Source: Acidobacteriota bacterium (lineage in GTDB: Bacteria > Acidobacteriota > Terriglobia > Terriglobales > Acidobacteriaceae). Taken from it: a stretch of DNA of 36,596 nt. The stretch is taken from the NCBI GenBank assembly GCA_003225005.1, contig QIAN01000087.1, positions 1 through 36,596 of the forward strand, given 5' to 3'. Position numbers and translations under genes: made by a program. This document shows positions 7,503 through 17,078 of this stretch, in pieces. Numbering within the stretch: the stretch's first letter is position 1; each line of letters starts with the position of its first letter. Below the pieces are notes generated by a model. The model worked only from the letters and a program-made list of their open reading frames with translations. It was not told where the DNA came from and did not search any database.

Positions 7503-8465
7503 TTACGCCGCTGTAGCCAACTGCTCCAGCGCTTTTTGAAGGGATGCTTCGTCGCCAACGTTTGCGCATCTTCTGGTGCGATCGATCTGGCGCATGAGAC
7601 CGCAGAGGACTTTTCCCGGACCGACTTCCACGAAAGTCTGTACCCCGCTTGCCATTAGCAGTCGCATGGACTGATCCCATTTCACCGAGCCTGTGACTTG
7701 ACGGACCAGAGCGTCGCGGGCCGGGTCGAAATCGCTGATGAGTTTCGCGTCTACGTTCGAGACGACGGGAAACACTGGCTTATGAAACGTTAGCGCGTTC
7801 AAATCGGCTTCCAGACGGTCTTGGGCGGGTTGCATTAGCGAACAATGGAATGGTGCGCTCACGGTCAGCAGCTGGGCACGCTTGGCACCGCGTTGGCTGG
7901 CGAGTTTCGCGGCGCGTTCGACGGCGGAGGTATGCCCTGAGATTACAATTTGCTGGGGCGAGTTGATGTTGGCCGGATCGCAGACTTCGCCCTGGGCTGC
8001 GTCGTCGCATACAGCGGTAACTTTTTCTACATCCATGCCGAGGATGGCTGCCATCGCGCCCACGCCCAGGGGCACGGCCTCCTGCATGTACTTGCCGCGG
8101 TATCGGACGGTGCGGACGGCATCAGCGAAGCTGAGAGTGCCGGCCGCCACGTGGGCAGAATATTCGCCGAGGCTGTGGCCAGCGACATAAGCCGGCCGTG
8201 GCATGCGGTCCTCCAGCACACGCAAGGCTGCGATGGAAGCCGTCAGGATCGCCGGCTGTGTTACTTCGGTCAGGCGGAGCTGCTCTTCCCGCCCTTCAAA
8301 GCATAGCTGCGAGAGCGTATAGCCGAGAGCTTCATCCGCCTCCTCAAAAGTCTGGCGCGCGATTGGATATTTCTCAGCCAGGTCCTTGCCCATTCCGACT
8401 GCCTGCGAGCCTTGACCGGGGAACAGGAAGGCGATGGCGCCTGAAGAAACCTTGTTCTCTGTCAT
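7503..8465 (-). CDS. fabD: Malonyl-CoA:ACP transacylase
   Basis: FabD moves the malonyl group from CoA to acyl carrier protein, supplying fatty-acid elongation. The N-terminal FLFPGQGSQ motif (residues 13-21), the nucleophile elbow GHSLGEYSA with Ser98, the His in VSAPFHCSLM near 206 and FVEVGPGKVLCGLM near the C terminus are all present; length is 320 residues, normal for the family. The start was placed at 8465 (MTENKVSSG) rather than the longer frame, because the stop of plsX (TGA) and this ATG share one base (TGATG), a common coupling arrangement. It is the last gene of yceD-rpmF-plsX-fabD. Confidence 0.96.
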   Translation of the reverse strand: MTENKVSSGAIAFLFPGQGSQAVGMGKDLAEKYPIARQTFEEADEALGYTLSQLCFEGREEQLRLTEVTQPAILTASIAALRVLEDRMPRPAYVAGHSLGEYSAHVAAGTLSFADAVRTVRYRGKYMQEAVPLGVGAMAAILGMDVEKVTAVCDDAAQGEVCDPANINSPQQIVISGHTSAVERAAKLASQRGAKRAQLLTVSAPFHCSLMQPAQDRLEADLNALTFHKPVFPVVSNVDAKLISDFDPARDALVRQVTGSVKWDQSMRLLMASGVQTFVEVGPGKVLCGLMRQIDRTRRCANVGDEASLQKALEQLATAA

Positions 8466-9505
8466 CAGTTTGCTTGTGTAACTTCGGCTTCCAGCGGCTT
8501 GAGTTGCGGGACAGCGAGTCCACGTTCGATGGCGTCGTTGATCTTGCGCTCGGAAAATTCCGCGGCCACCCGCAGTGCATTCTTGATGGCGTTGGTATTC
8601 GACGAGCCATGGGTGATGATGCACACGCCTTTCAGGCCTAACAGTGGCGCTCCACCGTATTCGGTGTGATCGATGCGCTTCTTGAAATCGCCGAAGGCGC
8701 TGCGTGAGAGCAAATAGCCCACTTGACGCGTGATCGTCGCCTTGAGTGATTCCTTGAGAGCTGTGCGGACCAGATTGGCAACCCCCTCGGAAATCTTCAG
8801 CGCGACATTGCCCACAAATCCGTCAGCCACGATGACATCCACGTGGCCATTGAAGAGGTCGCGGCCCTCAACGTTGCCGACAAAATTTAGGGGGAGCCGC
8901 CTGAGCAACTGGAATGACTCACGGGTCAGATCGTTGCCCTTGGTCTCTTCCTCGCCGATGGAGAGCAGTCCGACGCGGGGATCACGCGTCCCGAACATTG
9001 AGCGGAAATAAATCTCGCCCATGACGGCGAATTGTTCGAGATTATGGGCCTTGCAATCGACGTTGGCGCCGACGTCGAGCAAGATGGCCGCAGTTCCTGG
9101 AGCAGTCGGGAAAACCGCCGCAAGTGCCGGACGGTCGACGCCGGGCAGTGCCCCCAGCACCATCTTGGCCGTGGCCATGGCCGCGCCGGTATTCCCGGCA
9201 GTGACGAAGCCCGAGGCGCGACCTTCGCGTACCAGCCGAAGCCCTACGCGCATGGATGAATCGCGCTTGGTGCGGACCGCTTGCGCGGCCTTGTCGTGCA
9301 TGGTGATGATTTCACTGGCATGAATGATTTCGATGGGCAGGCGCGAGGCCGCGCGGTGGCGCGTGAGTTCAGCTTTCAGGATGTTTTCCGGACCGACCAG
9401 CAGCACACGCGCGCCATATTGGCGCGCCGCTTGTATCGCGCCCTCGACCTCAGGCTTGGGCGCACGGTCAGAACCCATCGCATCCAGCGCGATCACGCTA
9501 GGCAT
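8465..9505 (-). CDS. plsX: Phosphate acyltransferase PlsX
   Basis: PlsX makes acyl-phosphate from acyl-ACP, the first step of phosphatidic acid synthesis through PlsY. The protein has 346 residues and starts with [19 protein letters not shown], the family's hallmark (usually DAMGGD). Other conserved segments are [56 protein letters not shown] and [14 protein letters not shown]. Here the usual DAMGGD reads DAMGSD, a mild deviation. It lies between rpmF and fabD, the classical order seen in many bacteria, and its stop codon is fused to the fabD start. Confidence 0.97.
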   Translation of the reverse strand: MPSVIALDAMGSDRAPKPEVEGAIQAARQYGARVLLVGPENILKAELTRHRAASRLPIEIIHASEIITMHDKAAQAVRTKRDSSMRVGLRLVREGRASGFVTAGNTGAAMATAKMVLGALPGVDRPALAAVFPTAPGTAAILLDVGANVDCKAHNLEQFAVMGEIYFRSMFGTRDPRVGLLSIGEEETKGNDLTRESFQLLRRLPLNFVGNVEGRDLFNGHVDVIVADGFVGNVALKISEGVANLVRTALKESLKATITRQVGYLLSRSAFGDFKKRIDHTEYGGAPLLGLKGVCIITHGSSNTNAIKNALRVAAEFSERKINDAIERGLAVPQLKPLEAEVTQAN

Positions 9506-9529
9506 GTTTAACCAGAGAAACTCGGTGGT

Positions 9530-9715
9530 TTAGCTGGCTTCTTCCACATCCAGGACTTCGCGTCCCTTATAGTAACCGCATTTTGGGCAGGCGCGATGCG
9601 GCATCTTTTTCTCGTGGCAGTTGGGACATTCGGAAAGGGAGTGACCCTTAAGAGCGTCGTGAGCGCGCCGGGTTGAGGTGCGCCTCTGGGAGTGTCGCCG
9701 TTTAGGATTTGGCAT
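9530..9715 (-). CDS. rpmF: 50S ribosomal protein L32
   Basis: A 61-residue basic protein beginning MPNPKRRHSQRRTSTRRAHD, with two CxxC pairs (CPNCHEKKMPHRACPKCGYYKGR) that form the zinc-ribbon version of L32. Presence of all four cysteines marks it as the zinc-binding form. It stands between the YceD-like gene and plsX, the commonest location of rpmF. Confidence 0.98.
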   Translation of the reverse strand: MPNPKRRHSQRRTSTRRAHDALKGHSLSECPNCHEKKMPHRACPKCGYYKGREVLDVEEAS

Positions 9716-9788
9716 GGTTATGAATTCCTCTCGCCACGGACGTTCTACACCGCAGCCAAAATCGTAGCATCAATTTGGGAAAATCAAT

Positions 9789-10340
9789 CTAGCGATCCAG
9801 CCTGCCGCGGATTTCTCTTAGTGCTTCCCACCGCGGATCTTCGACCGGAACAGCGCAGGAGCAAGCTTCCTGGTTCAGGTTCTTGCCGCAATGCGGGCAG
9901 AGACCCTGGCAGTTTTCGCGACAGACTACTTTTAACGGCAGCGCGAGTAAAACCTGCTCGCGCAAAACGTCCTCCAGCAAAATTCCCTGACCTTCATAAT
10001 AGCCGATCTCCGCCTCGGCATCGGTGACGGAAAGCTCGTCCCGTCCCGCATCCGCCCCAAGAGGACGATACAGCAGTTCAAACTGCCGGATGACATCCTG
10101 TGTTACCGGCTCAAGGCAGCGCGCACAACTCTGCTCCAAGGTTGTGCTAAGTCGGCCTCTGAGACGGATGTCTTTTATTATCCTATGCTTGCCGTGATGC
10201 TCTTCGACGATTTCGGCGCGTCCGCTGGTATTTAGGGGCGTGCGTTGGCGGAAATCGCTACCCAGATCGATGACATCCGGCTGGAGCCCCTCGGTAAAGT
10301 CGACAGGATGGAGTTCTAGTTCTTTGATGTCGAGGAACAT
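9789..10340 (-). CDS. yceD: YceD/DUF177 family protein
   Basis: A 183-residue protein in the usual position upstream of rpmF. It shows the family's SCARCLEP motif (around residues 70-80), the acidic linker and EDVLREQVLLALPLKVVCRENCQGLCPHCGKNLN with a cysteine cluster that may bind zinc. Members are linked with 23S rRNA accumulation in E. coli and plants, but a precise biochemical function is not established. It is probably the first gene of the yceD-rpmF-plsX-fabD transcript. Confidence 0.93.
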   Translation of the reverse strand: MFLDIKELELHPVDFTEGLQPDVIDLGSDFRQRTPLNTSGRAEIVEEHHGKHRIIKDIRLRGRLSTTLEQSCARCLEPVTQDVIRQFELLYRPLGADAGRDELSVTDAEAEIGYYEGQGILLEDVLREQVLLALPLKVVCRENCQGLCPHCGKNLNQEACSCAVPVEDPRWEALREIRGRLDR

Positions 10341-10694
10341 GACAGATCCCGTACCTTCGCCGAGCAGGGCGCGCAGAGCAAGCGTAAGTACTGCAAGAAC
10401 CTAGGTTTAAGAATAAAGCGCAGCCGAAACAGTGTCAAGGAAAGCAGTGGACACTGTGGACACTAGAAGACGTGACTTCCCTACAGTGCCTCGTTGATGT
10501 TGTTTTCAGAAGCCCTACAAATCGCGCTCGCGCACGACCGGAGCGTGTATGACAGCTTGTAGGTTGCTTTGGCCGTCCAGTCCAAGACCGCGGGGATCAC
10601 CGCCGATGAGCGTTAGCCAATGCGCTGGCCGCGCGCTTGCCTGCCCAATGGTTGGGTGCGATCTGATCGCTTGCTCTCCGATGCCCCGGGTTCG
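10341..10694. other. Intergenic region between yceD and the molybdenum hydroxylase genes
   Basis: No complete gene was found. A short direct repeat (GTGGACACT twice, near 10448-10464) is present. The promoter of the yceD operon must lie in the left part, but no confident -35/-10 pair was chosen. The right part holds a 59-codon stretch that is open in the same minus-strand frame as the hydroxylase gene, after its TAG stop. Confidence 0.5.
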
Positions 10695-12812
10695 CTAGCT
10701 CAGGACGGGTAACGCGCGAATTCTTTTTTTTGTCGCAGTGTAGATCGCGTTGCACAGTGCGGGCGCCAGAGGCGGAACGGAAGGCTCGCCGATTCCGGTC
10801 GGTGGTTCCGTGCTGGTCACGGAGTAGACCTCAACTGCGGGAGACTCTTCCATGCGTACCGGAGCATAGTCATCAAAGTTTCCTTCGACAACGCGGCCTT
10901 TCTCGATGGTGATCTTGGCGCGCAACGCATTGGATAGTCCATAAACGATTCCGCCCTGAATCTGCTGCTGGAGAATGCCGGGATTGACCACTTGCCCGCA
11001 ATCCACCGCGGCGATGACACGCAGCACGCGCGGCTGATCTTTTTCCATCGAGATCTCGACAACTTCTGCCATGTACGAAGAGAAGCACCCGAAGCAGGCG
11101 ATCCCACGATAGCGTCCCTCCGGCAGCGGCTTGCTCCAGGCAGCCTTTTCCGCCGCAAGTTGCAATACTCCGCGCATGCGGGCGGGGTGCCACGTGTTGG
11201 TGAAGAATGGGACGTCCTGATCCTTGGCCAGCAAGTGAAGCCGGTACTCGAGAGGATCTTTTCCCGCCGCTTCAGCCAGTTCATCGACAAAACTCTCGGT
11301 GGCAAATGCGACTTGCAATGCGTAAACCGAGCGCATCCATCCCAGCGGAACCGGCGTCTCCGTCATCACATATTCCACCGATGCATTCGCGATGGGATAG
11401 ATCAGGGCGGCTTCGTCGGGGAGGTCGGGATCAACTCCGTTCGGTGTTGGCGAACCTTTTTGTCCGCTGATGGACGGTGCGATGATGCGATGGGTAAAGG
11501 CAACCGGCCAGCCCGCTCCCTCGAGCACGGCGCTTAACTGATGCAAACTAGCGGGACGATACGTGGAGAAGCGCATGTCGTCCTCGCGCGTCCACAGTAC
11601 TTGCACGGGACCGTTGATCGCTTTCGACACCAGCGCCGCCTCCACCGCATAGTCGTGCTCAAGACGCCGGCCAAAGCCTCCGCCGATCAGAGTGACGTTG
11701 ACCTTTACTTGATCGGGATCAAGTCCGATGGCCTGCGCGACCGAGTCGCGGCAGTCCTGCGGTACCTGGGTCGGAGCCCACAGTTCGCACTTCGATCCTT
11801 GATAGTGCGCCGTACAGTTGCCCGGCTCCATAGGGGCGTGTGCCATGAAAGGTAGTTCGTACTCAGCCGAGATGCGGCGTCCCCGTGGCTTGGAAACGTC
11901 ACCAGCCGAATAAAGGCTCGCGCCCTTCTTCGATACAGCTTGCTTCAGCGACGCCATGACCGAAGCGGTGGTGAGGTCCTTATTCGGGCCATCGTCCCAA
12001 GTGGCGTTCAGTGCGCGCCGACCTTCCATTGCACCCCATACCGAGTCGGCTACGATGGCGACTGCGGAATCGCTAGTCTTGCCCACGTAGCTAACGCCCG
12101 AAATCTTCTTCGATTGCTTATCGTCGAAGTTCGTAACCTTGCCTCCAATGGTCGGACAGCGGGATAACACGGCATACTTCATGCCCGGCAAACGAAAGTC
12201 GATGCCGAATATCGCCTCACCCTTTACCTTGGCAGGCGTGTCGATCCGCGCGAGAGACTTTCCGACAATCTTGTAGTCCTTGCTTTGCTTGAGAGGGGCG
12301 TCGGTGGGAATGGGGAGCGTAGCAGCTTTGCTGACGAGGTCGCCGTAACTCAGGCGCCGTTTCGAAGATGTATGAACGATGCTGCCATTCTCCGCGGCAC
12401 AGGCGGAGCGCGGAACTCCCCAGGTGAGCGCTGCGGCCGAGATCAGCATTTCTCGCGCGGCGGCGCCAGCTTTGCGCATCGGATCCCACGTGGTGCGGAC
12501 GCTCGCGCTGCCACCAGTGCCCTGATCGCCGTAGAGCGTGCTGGCTCCCGCCTGCTCAATCTCGATTTGTTTCCAATCGGCTTCGAGTTCCTCGGCAAGA
12601 ATCATTGGCAAAGCAGTGCGCACACCCTGGCCCATCTCGGAGCGCGCGACCACGATAATGACTTTGTTCTCCGGAGTGATGCGCAAAAAGGCGTTCGGGG
12701 AGAATACTTCTGCGTTGGAGGACGATCCGTGCGGAAGGTAAAATCCGATGACCAGGCCGGCACCGGCGGCGGCCCCGACGGTAAGAAAACTTCGGCGGGA
12801 AAGCGGACTCAT
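10695..12812 (-). CDS. Molybdopterin-binding (large) subunit of a xanthine-dehydrogenase-family oxidoreductase, IorB-like
   Basis: This 705-residue protein starts with a twin-arginine signal ([21 protein letters not shown]), so the folded, cofactor-loaded enzyme is exported to the periplasm. The body matches the isoquinoline 1-oxidoreductase/aldehyde dehydrogenase type of molybdenum hydroxylase: [81 protein letters not shown] and, near the end, [17 protein letters not shown] with the catalytic glutamate of the GxGE motif. The gene overlaps the 2Fe-2S subunit gene by four bases. The substrate (an N-heterocycle or aldehyde) cannot be read from sequence. No cytochrome c subunit and no FAD subunit lie next to it. 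Confidence 0.93.
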   Translation of the reverse strand: MSPLSRRSFLTVGAAAGAGLVIGFYLPHGSSSNAEVFSPNAFLRITPENKVIIVVARSEMGQGVRTALPMILAEELEADWKQIEIEQAGASTLYGDQGTGGSASVRTTWDPMRKAGAAAREMLISAAALTWGVPRSACAAENGSIVHTSSKRRLSYGDLVSKAATLPIPTDAPLKQSKDYKIVGKSLARIDTPAKVKGEAIFGIDFRLPGMKYAVLSRCPTIGGKVTNFDDKQSKKISGVSYVGKTSDSAVAIVADSVWGAMEGRRALNATWDDGPNKDLTTASVMASLKQAVSKKGASLYSAGDVSKPRGRRISAEYELPFMAHAPMEPGNCTAHYQGSKCELWAPTQVPQDCRDSVAQAIGLDPDQVKVNVTLIGGGFGRRLEHDYAVEAALVSKAINGPVQVLWTREDDMRFSTYRPASLHQLSAVLEGAGWPVAFTHRIIAPSISGQKGSPTPNGVDPDLPDEAALIYPIANASVEYVMTETPVPLGWMRSVYALQVAFATESFVDELAEAAGKDPLEYRLHLLAKDQDVPFFTNTWHPARMRGVLQLAAEKAAWSKPLPEGRYRGIACFGCFSSYMAEVVEISMEKDQPRVLRVIAAVDCGQVVNPGILQQQIQGGIVYGLSNALRAKITIEKGRVVEGNFDDYAPVRMEESPAVEVYSVTSTEPPTGIGEPSVPPLAPALCNAIYTATKKRIRALPVLS

Positions 12813-13276
12813 CGCGCACCTCCCGCATTAGCAGCCCGGTGAATCGCCATTCGAATTCGCTCGTAGGTTCCGCAGCGACAGATGTTTCCGTTCATGCCTC
12901 GCGTGATCTCGTCGTCAGTGGGATTGGGCGTCTTCGCGAGCAGCGCCGCCGCCGCCATGATCTGTCCGACCTGGCAGTAGCCGCATTGCGGGACTTCCTC
13001 CGCAATCCAGGCCTGCTGCACAGGATGCAGACCATTAGCCCCAAGTCCCTCAATGGTCATGACGGTCTTGCCTACGACCTGGGACACGGGAGTGGAGCAG
13101 GAGCGAACGGCGGCTCCGTCGACATGCACCGTGCAGGCGCCGCAGAGGCCTGCGCCACAGCCAAACTTGGTTCCTGTGAGCTCCAGCGAGTCGCGCAACA
13201 CCCAGAGCAGCGGAGTCTCAGGCGAGACGCTGACTTTCTTTTCGCTTCCGTTAACGCGGAGGTTGATGTCTGCCAT
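12809..13276 (-). CDS. 2Fe-2S subunit of the molybdenum hydroxylase, IorA-like
   Basis: A 155-residue protein with both iron-sulfur domains of this family: the plant-ferredoxin type ([22 protein letters not shown], about residues 40-61) and the C-terminal helical domain ([16 protein letters not shown], then [15 protein letters not shown]). It passes electrons from the molybdenum subunit to an acceptor. It starts the two-gene unit; its ATG is followed by ADINLRVNG. It lacks a signal peptide and is probably exported together with the Tat-signal-bearing large subunit, as known for this family. Confidence 0.95.
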   Translation of the reverse strand: MADINLRVNGSEKKVSVSPETPLLWVLRDSLELTGTKFGCGAGLCGACTVHVDGAAVRSCSTPVSQVVGKTVMTIEGLGANGLHPVQQAWIAEEVPQCGYCQVGQIMAAAALLAKTPNPTDDEITRGMNGNICRCGTYERIRMAIHRAANAGGAR

Positions 13277-13460
13277 GTTGGTCCTGAGGTGCCTTGTAAC
13301 CCGAGACCAACATCCTACTCAACAATGAAGAAAAGTGGAATGGGTAGAGCGGAGCTCGAATGGCGAGAGGGCACCGATTCTTAGGCGGCGACCGGCACCG
13401 GAAAGCTTGGGCAACGAGTGTCGTGCGCGGATTTCTGTCTCGAAGCCGTACGTTTGGAAA

Positions 13461-14186
13461 CTATTTCAGCTCCGACAACTTCTGTGTGGCCAGCTGCTCA
13501 GCCTCGCCGCTTGGGTTATCTTTCTTGATCTGCTCGTAGATCCGCTTGGCGTCGACGGGCTGATTCGAAGCCTGGTAGAGTTCGGCCAACTGGAATTGGG
13601 CCGTGACTTTGCTCGCCGACGCGGTGGGTTTTGCCATTAACTGCTGGTAGATCTCGACTGCCTCTTTTGTGCGCTTGCTATTGCCGTAAAGCGAAGCTAG
13701 AGCCAACTTAGCCACGGACGCGAGTTCGCGGTTTCCGGAGGAAGCGACGTCCCTGAAATCTCGTTCGGCCGCGGAATTGTCGCCCGTATCGGCCGCGGTC
13801 ACACCCAGAAAGTAGCGAGCCATATCAGATGTGCGGGTGTGAGGATACTTATCAACGATCGTCTGGAACTGTTTCTTGGCTGCGTCAGACCGCTCCTTCG
13901 GCGAGGCGAAACTGGGAGAGTCCGGCTGGGCTGGTACCCCAGCGGGACGAAGCGGCGTATTCATGGTTCGCACGGCCTGCGAGAACTCGAGACTGGCCTT
14001 TTCGTCTTGCGTGCTGAGGTAGTACCAGCCGCCCAGTCCAACCGCCAAAATGACCACAACGGCGATGCCGGCAATGAGCAGGGTCGAGCGGTGTTCAACG
14101 GTCCAATGGGCCGTGTTCTCGGCGGCCCTGATGGTGACTCGGCTAAATGCGTCCTGTTTCAGTTGACGGCGGGTTTCTGCGCGCAC
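13461..14186 (-). CDS. Membrane-anchored TPR protein (YfgM/BamD-like)
   Basis: A short cytoplasmic start rich in Arg/Lys (RAETRRQLKQDAF) is followed by one membrane helix (around residues 35-57, TLLIAGIAVVVILAVGLGGWYYL) and a long TPR-like domain with units such as QFQTIVDKYPHTRTSDMARYFLG, ASVAKLALASLYGN, EAVEIYQQLM and AQFQLAELYQASNQPVDAKRIYEQI. This is the layout of YfgM-type proteins, which assist secretion and envelope assembly. The GTG at 14186 was chosen over the TTG at 14225 because a good ribosome-binding site (GAAGGGAAG) lies just before it; this start gives 241 residues. It is separate from the dksA-like gene upstream, which has its own terminator. Confidence 0.8.
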   Translation of the reverse strand: MRAETRRQLKQDAFSRVTIRAAENTAHWTVEHRSTLLIAGIAVVVILAVGLGGWYYLSTQDEKASLEFSQAVRTMNTPLRPAGVPAQPDSPSFASPKERSDAAKKQFQTIVDKYPHTRTSDMARYFLGVTAADTGDNSAAERDFRDVASSGNRELASVAKLALASLYGNSKRTKEAVEIYQQLMAKPTASASKVTAQFQLAELYQASNQPVDAKRIYEQIKKDNPSGEAEQLATQKLSELK

Positions 14187-14300
14187 AGACTTCCCTTCTA
14201 GTAGTAGCGATGGCGGGTTGAACAAATGTGACGAACTAATAGTCTAACAGGCAGAAAATCAGGGCGTCAAAAAGGAAGCGTTCACCCGACTTATGGACAA

Positions 14301-14330
14301 AAGCAAAAAGGCTGCCATCACCCGGCAGCC
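14301..14330 (-). terminator. Intrinsic terminator of the DksA/TraR-type gene
   Basis: On the minus strand GGCTGCC, a 7-base loop and GGCAGCC (14330-14324 with 14316-14310) form a perfect stem followed by TTTTTGCTTTT. It lies 22 bases after the stop of the gene at 14352. Confidence 0.9.
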
Positions 14331-14351
14331 CTGCTCATCCATCGCGCGACC

Positions 14352-14720
14352 TTACCGCGGAGCTTCTTCCAGCAATCCCTGTTCGAGCTTTTCCTGGCAT
14401 TCGATGCAGTGGCGCGTCCAGGGCACCGCCTCCAGGCGCTTGGCGTTGATCTCCTTGCCGCAGTGGATGCACTCGCCGAAGCTGCCCTCACGGATGCGCA
14501 GCAGCGCCTTTTCCACCATCTGCAACAGTTGTCGCTCGTTGTTGCTCTGGGTGAAAAGAAATTCCTTGGTGTAGGAGCTGGCAGCACGATCGGCAATGTC
14601 CTGCGCGGTGTCTTCGTCCGCCGAGCGCCCATCCTGCTGGGTGCGCGTTACCGTGCGGCGCAGCTCCTGTTGTCGTGTTTCCAGCCGTTTCTTAAATGAT
14701 TCCAACTTCTTCTTATCCAT
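14352..14720 (-). CDS. DksA/TraR-family zinc-finger transcription factor
   Basis: This 122-residue protein has a coiled-coil N-terminal region (KLESFKKRLETRQQELRRTV, ... NERQLLQMVEKALLRI) and the family's zinc finger with four cysteines: CIHCGKEINAKRLEAVPWTRHCIECQ. Members bind the secondary channel of RNA polymerase and act with ppGpp. The acidic tip between the two coiled-coil arms contains DEDTAQDIAD, compatible with the DxxDxA tip motif of DksA-type proteins. A single-gene transcript is indicated by the terminator after it. Confidence 0.93.
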   Translation of the reverse strand: MDKKKLESFKKRLETRQQELRRTVTRTQQDGRSADEDTAQDIADRAASSYTKEFLFTQSNNERQLLQMVEKALLRIREGSFGECIHCGKEINAKRLEAVPWTRHCIECQEKLEQGLLEEAPR

Positions 14721-14907
14721 AAACTCACTTCATGGCCCGCTGGCGTATAGAGCCCTTCCTTGTCCTAGAGTCAAACGAAGATGATAAGCGCCCAAATTGA
14801 GATGCGTCAACCGCACCCGACGACGCAATTAACCGTAGGAGGTGTCTGCGTTTTGCTGTAGAACGCAGCGGTTCGCGGGCGAATCAGATGACCAGCGGGA
14901 AGCGCGG

Positions 14908-16395
14908 CTATCGCGGCAGCGCCTCTTTCATCGAAGCTAACGCATATCCCATCACTGCCATCGCAGCCGCGTTTTCGCGCAATTCGCCGGGAATGACTTT
15001 GTCTAGGGTATCGGCGGCGGTGTGATGATAATTGAAGTACGTTCGTCCGTCCTGCAGCAGGCCGAGGACGGGCACTCCCGCTTCCGACATTACAGCTATG
15101 TCGGCGCCAGGGCTGTAGCCGGTCGGCTGCAAAACATTTGCTCCAAGGCTCTGCAAAACGCCTTGGACCGGCCGGAGCATTTCGACGGCCTGGGGAGTAA
15201 CCTTGACATCAAAGCCCAGGGGATGCGCGGCTCCACTGTCGCTTTCGATGGCGGCGATGTGCCGTGGAAACTCGTCCGCATGGATCTTTCCGTAGGCGTG
15301 GCTTCCAGATCCTCCAGTCTCTTCGTCCATCCAGGCGATAACCCGGATTGTCCGCTTAGGGCGCAAGTGAAGCATGTGAAGAAGTTCCGCCGTTTCCATG
15401 GCAATGGCCACGCCCGCGCCATCGTCGATCGCACCGGTGCCGAGATCCCACGAGTCGAGATGTCCGGAGACCACCACGATCTGCTCCGGATGTTCACTGC
15501 CCTTCAGATCGGCGATTACGTTGTAGCTTGTACCGTCGGACAACTTCTGGGGAGTGAGCGTGAGGTGCATTCGGGTTTTGCCTTGAACCGATAGATAAGC
15601 GATGAGCTCAGCATCTTCGGCAGTCACTGCTGCTGCTGGAATGCCAGCCGGAAAGCTGAAGCCGGTGTGGGGCAGCCGATAGTCCGCACCGCCCACGGAT
15701 CGCACCAGAGTCGCGACCGCGCCCAGGTCGGCTGCTGCCTTTGGCCCGGCACCGCGGTATCGGACTGCCTCACCATATGCAGCAAACGCCAGGCCAGCTG
15801 CAGCTTTGCGCTTGTCATAGATCTCATTGAACAACACGATTTTTCCGCTCACTCGCTCTCGGCCCAGGGACTTGAGCTCGTCGAAATCGTTGACTACGAC
15901 CACGTCCGCGGTAATGCCCTCGGCAGGCGTTGCCGTGCTTCCACCTAAGGCAGTGAGCACGACCTTTTGCGAAGTTCCGGGCACGTGGCCTGAATATTCG
16001 ATCAGCTCCGCGGTCTCCGCGCCCCGCAGCCAATGGGGCACTGTCACTTCTTCCAAATGAACTTCCAGACCGAGCTGGCGAAGTTCCGCGGCTACATACT
16101 CGACGGCAGCCTGCGCCTGCGGCGAGCCGCTCGGTCGCGGGCCAATATTCTCTGTGAGATGCGACAGGCGTTGATAGGCGTGGTCATCGGTCAAGGCGGC
16201 GGCCTTGAGCGCGTTCAGATCGTGTATCAGTTGCGGAGGAAAATTGTCCTGCTCCTGAGGGGAGTGCTGCGGCGCAGCAGTCCATGGAGCTGGCGGCTGG
16301 GATGGTTTGTGAGCTTGCCCGCTCGCTGCGGAGAGGAAAACAAAAGTGAAACAGGTCGAAAAAAGGGGGCTAAGGGCGGAGTGGGTCTTGATCAT
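14908..16395 (-). CDS. Secreted M28-family metallopeptidase with PA domain
   Basis: This 495-residue protein begins with a Sec signal peptide (about residues 1-26; cleavage likely after SAASGQA). A PA (protease-associated) domain lies around 140-270 (TPAEGITADVVVVND, SGKIVLFNE). The catalytic domain carries the M28 zinc ligands: His and Asp in VVSGHLDSWDLGTGAIDDGAG, the Glu pair in MDEETGGSGS, Asp in IESDSGA and His in YFNYHHTAADT. The type is an aminopeptidase/carboxypeptidase of the Q-family glutamate-carboxypeptidase group, acting outside the cytoplasm. It is a single gene; the start ATG is clear. Confidence 0.94.
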   Translation of the reverse strand: MIKTHSALSPLFSTCFTFVFLSAASGQAHKPSQPPAPWTAAPQHSPQEQDNFPPQLIHDLNALKAAALTDDHAYQRLSHLTENIGPRPSGSPQAQAAVEYVAAELRQLGLEVHLEEVTVPHWLRGAETAELIEYSGHVPGTSQKVVLTALGGSTATPAEGITADVVVVNDFDELKSLGRERVSGKIVLFNEIYDKRKAAAGLAFAAYGEAVRYRGAGPKAAADLGAVATLVRSVGGADYRLPHTGFSFPAGIPAAAVTAEDAELIAYLSVQGKTRMHLTLTPQKLSDGTSYNVIADLKGSEHPEQIVVVSGHLDSWDLGTGAIDDGAGVAIAMETAELLHMLHLRPKRTIRVIAWMDEETGGSGSHAYGKIHADEFPRHIAAIESDSGAAHPLGFDVKVTPQAVEMLRPVQGVLQSLGANVLQPTGYSPGADIAVMSEAGVPVLGLLQDGRTYFNYHHTAADTLDKVIPGELRENAAAMAVMGYALASMKEALPR

Positions 16396-16510
16396 GATCT
16401 GCGATCAGTGTAGCCGGAGTGCGACTGGACTGACAGAACAGTAGGAAGCCTATACCGCGAAAGCCGGATTTCACGGTTGCCTTTCCCGGGTGGCTTAGTA
16501 GCTTCTCTGC

Positions 16511-16630
16511 ATGGACAAGAGAGAAATAAACTCCCCTCGACTGACCGCTAACTTCCTGATTTGGATTGGAGGCGTCTTCATGCTGCTGTTGTTCGCCTTC
16601 CTCGCCCACTTCGTGTGGAAAATCCTGTAG
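16511..16630 (+). CDS. Tiny predicted membrane protein (39 residues)
   Basis: An ATG-TAG frame of 39 codons starting MDKREINSPRLTANFLIWIG, with a short polar, charged N terminus and one strongly hydrophobic helix (NFLIWIGGVFMLLLFAFLAHFV) ending WKIL. It is followed 21 bases later by a strong hairpin (16652-16679), which supports a short independent transcript. No good ribosome-binding site is seen before the ATG, which lowers confidence. Function unknown. Confidence 0.55.
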   Translation: MDKREINSPRLTANFLIWIGGVFMLLLFAFLAHFVWKIL

Positions 16631-16651
16631 GAGTCCCAGTTTATCGCAAAT

Positions 16652-16679
16652 AATCGTGGCCCCGTTTGGGGCCACGATT
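16652..16679. terminator. Strong 12-bp hairpin with GTTT loop, probable terminator
   Basis: AATCGTGGCCCC (16652-16663) pairs perfectly with GGGGCCACGATT (16668-16679) around a 4-base loop. The trailing sequence lacks a long T-run on either strand, so it may need Rho or may stabilise the 3' end of the small transcript. Confidence 0.65.
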
Positions 16680-17078
16680 CAAAGAGGCAAGGAATTTTGG
16701 AAGGTTATGTCAGGAAAGGCGATGCATGGAGCCGTCCTGGCCAGCCAGAACGGCGGTTCGGGAAATGTCGAGAACGATGGAAGAGAGTGAAGGTCATTTT
16801 TCACTTTCAGTTTGCGCCTCTTTTGTTACTGAGAACTAAGCATTTGCCGAGCCAAAGCCTAGCCATACCGACCGATCACAGCTCTGGCTGTAACTCAATG
16901 GCCACAAAAGATTTACTTAGTAAGTCGGCACTCTAGGCCGAAGCGCAAGACCGGTTGAAGCGAAGCCGAAGTGCAACCCGATGCACATTCGCTGCCGGGC
17001 AGATCACGTCGAAAGCCAAGCCCCGAGCGAGATTTGGCTCCGTGTCCGGATCTCAGACAGAACCCTAAATCGTGGAGC
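16680..17078. other. Intergenic region without a recognisable gene
   Basis: No frame with a convincing start, codon pattern or family motif was seen on either strand. The right end is the 3' flank of the convergent GvpF/L-type gene. Confidence 0.5.

Noticed and set aside
12285-12842. Long plus-strand frames opposite the molybdenum hydroxylase genes
   Set aside because: They are antisense shadows of strongly conserved minus-strand genes with complete motifs.
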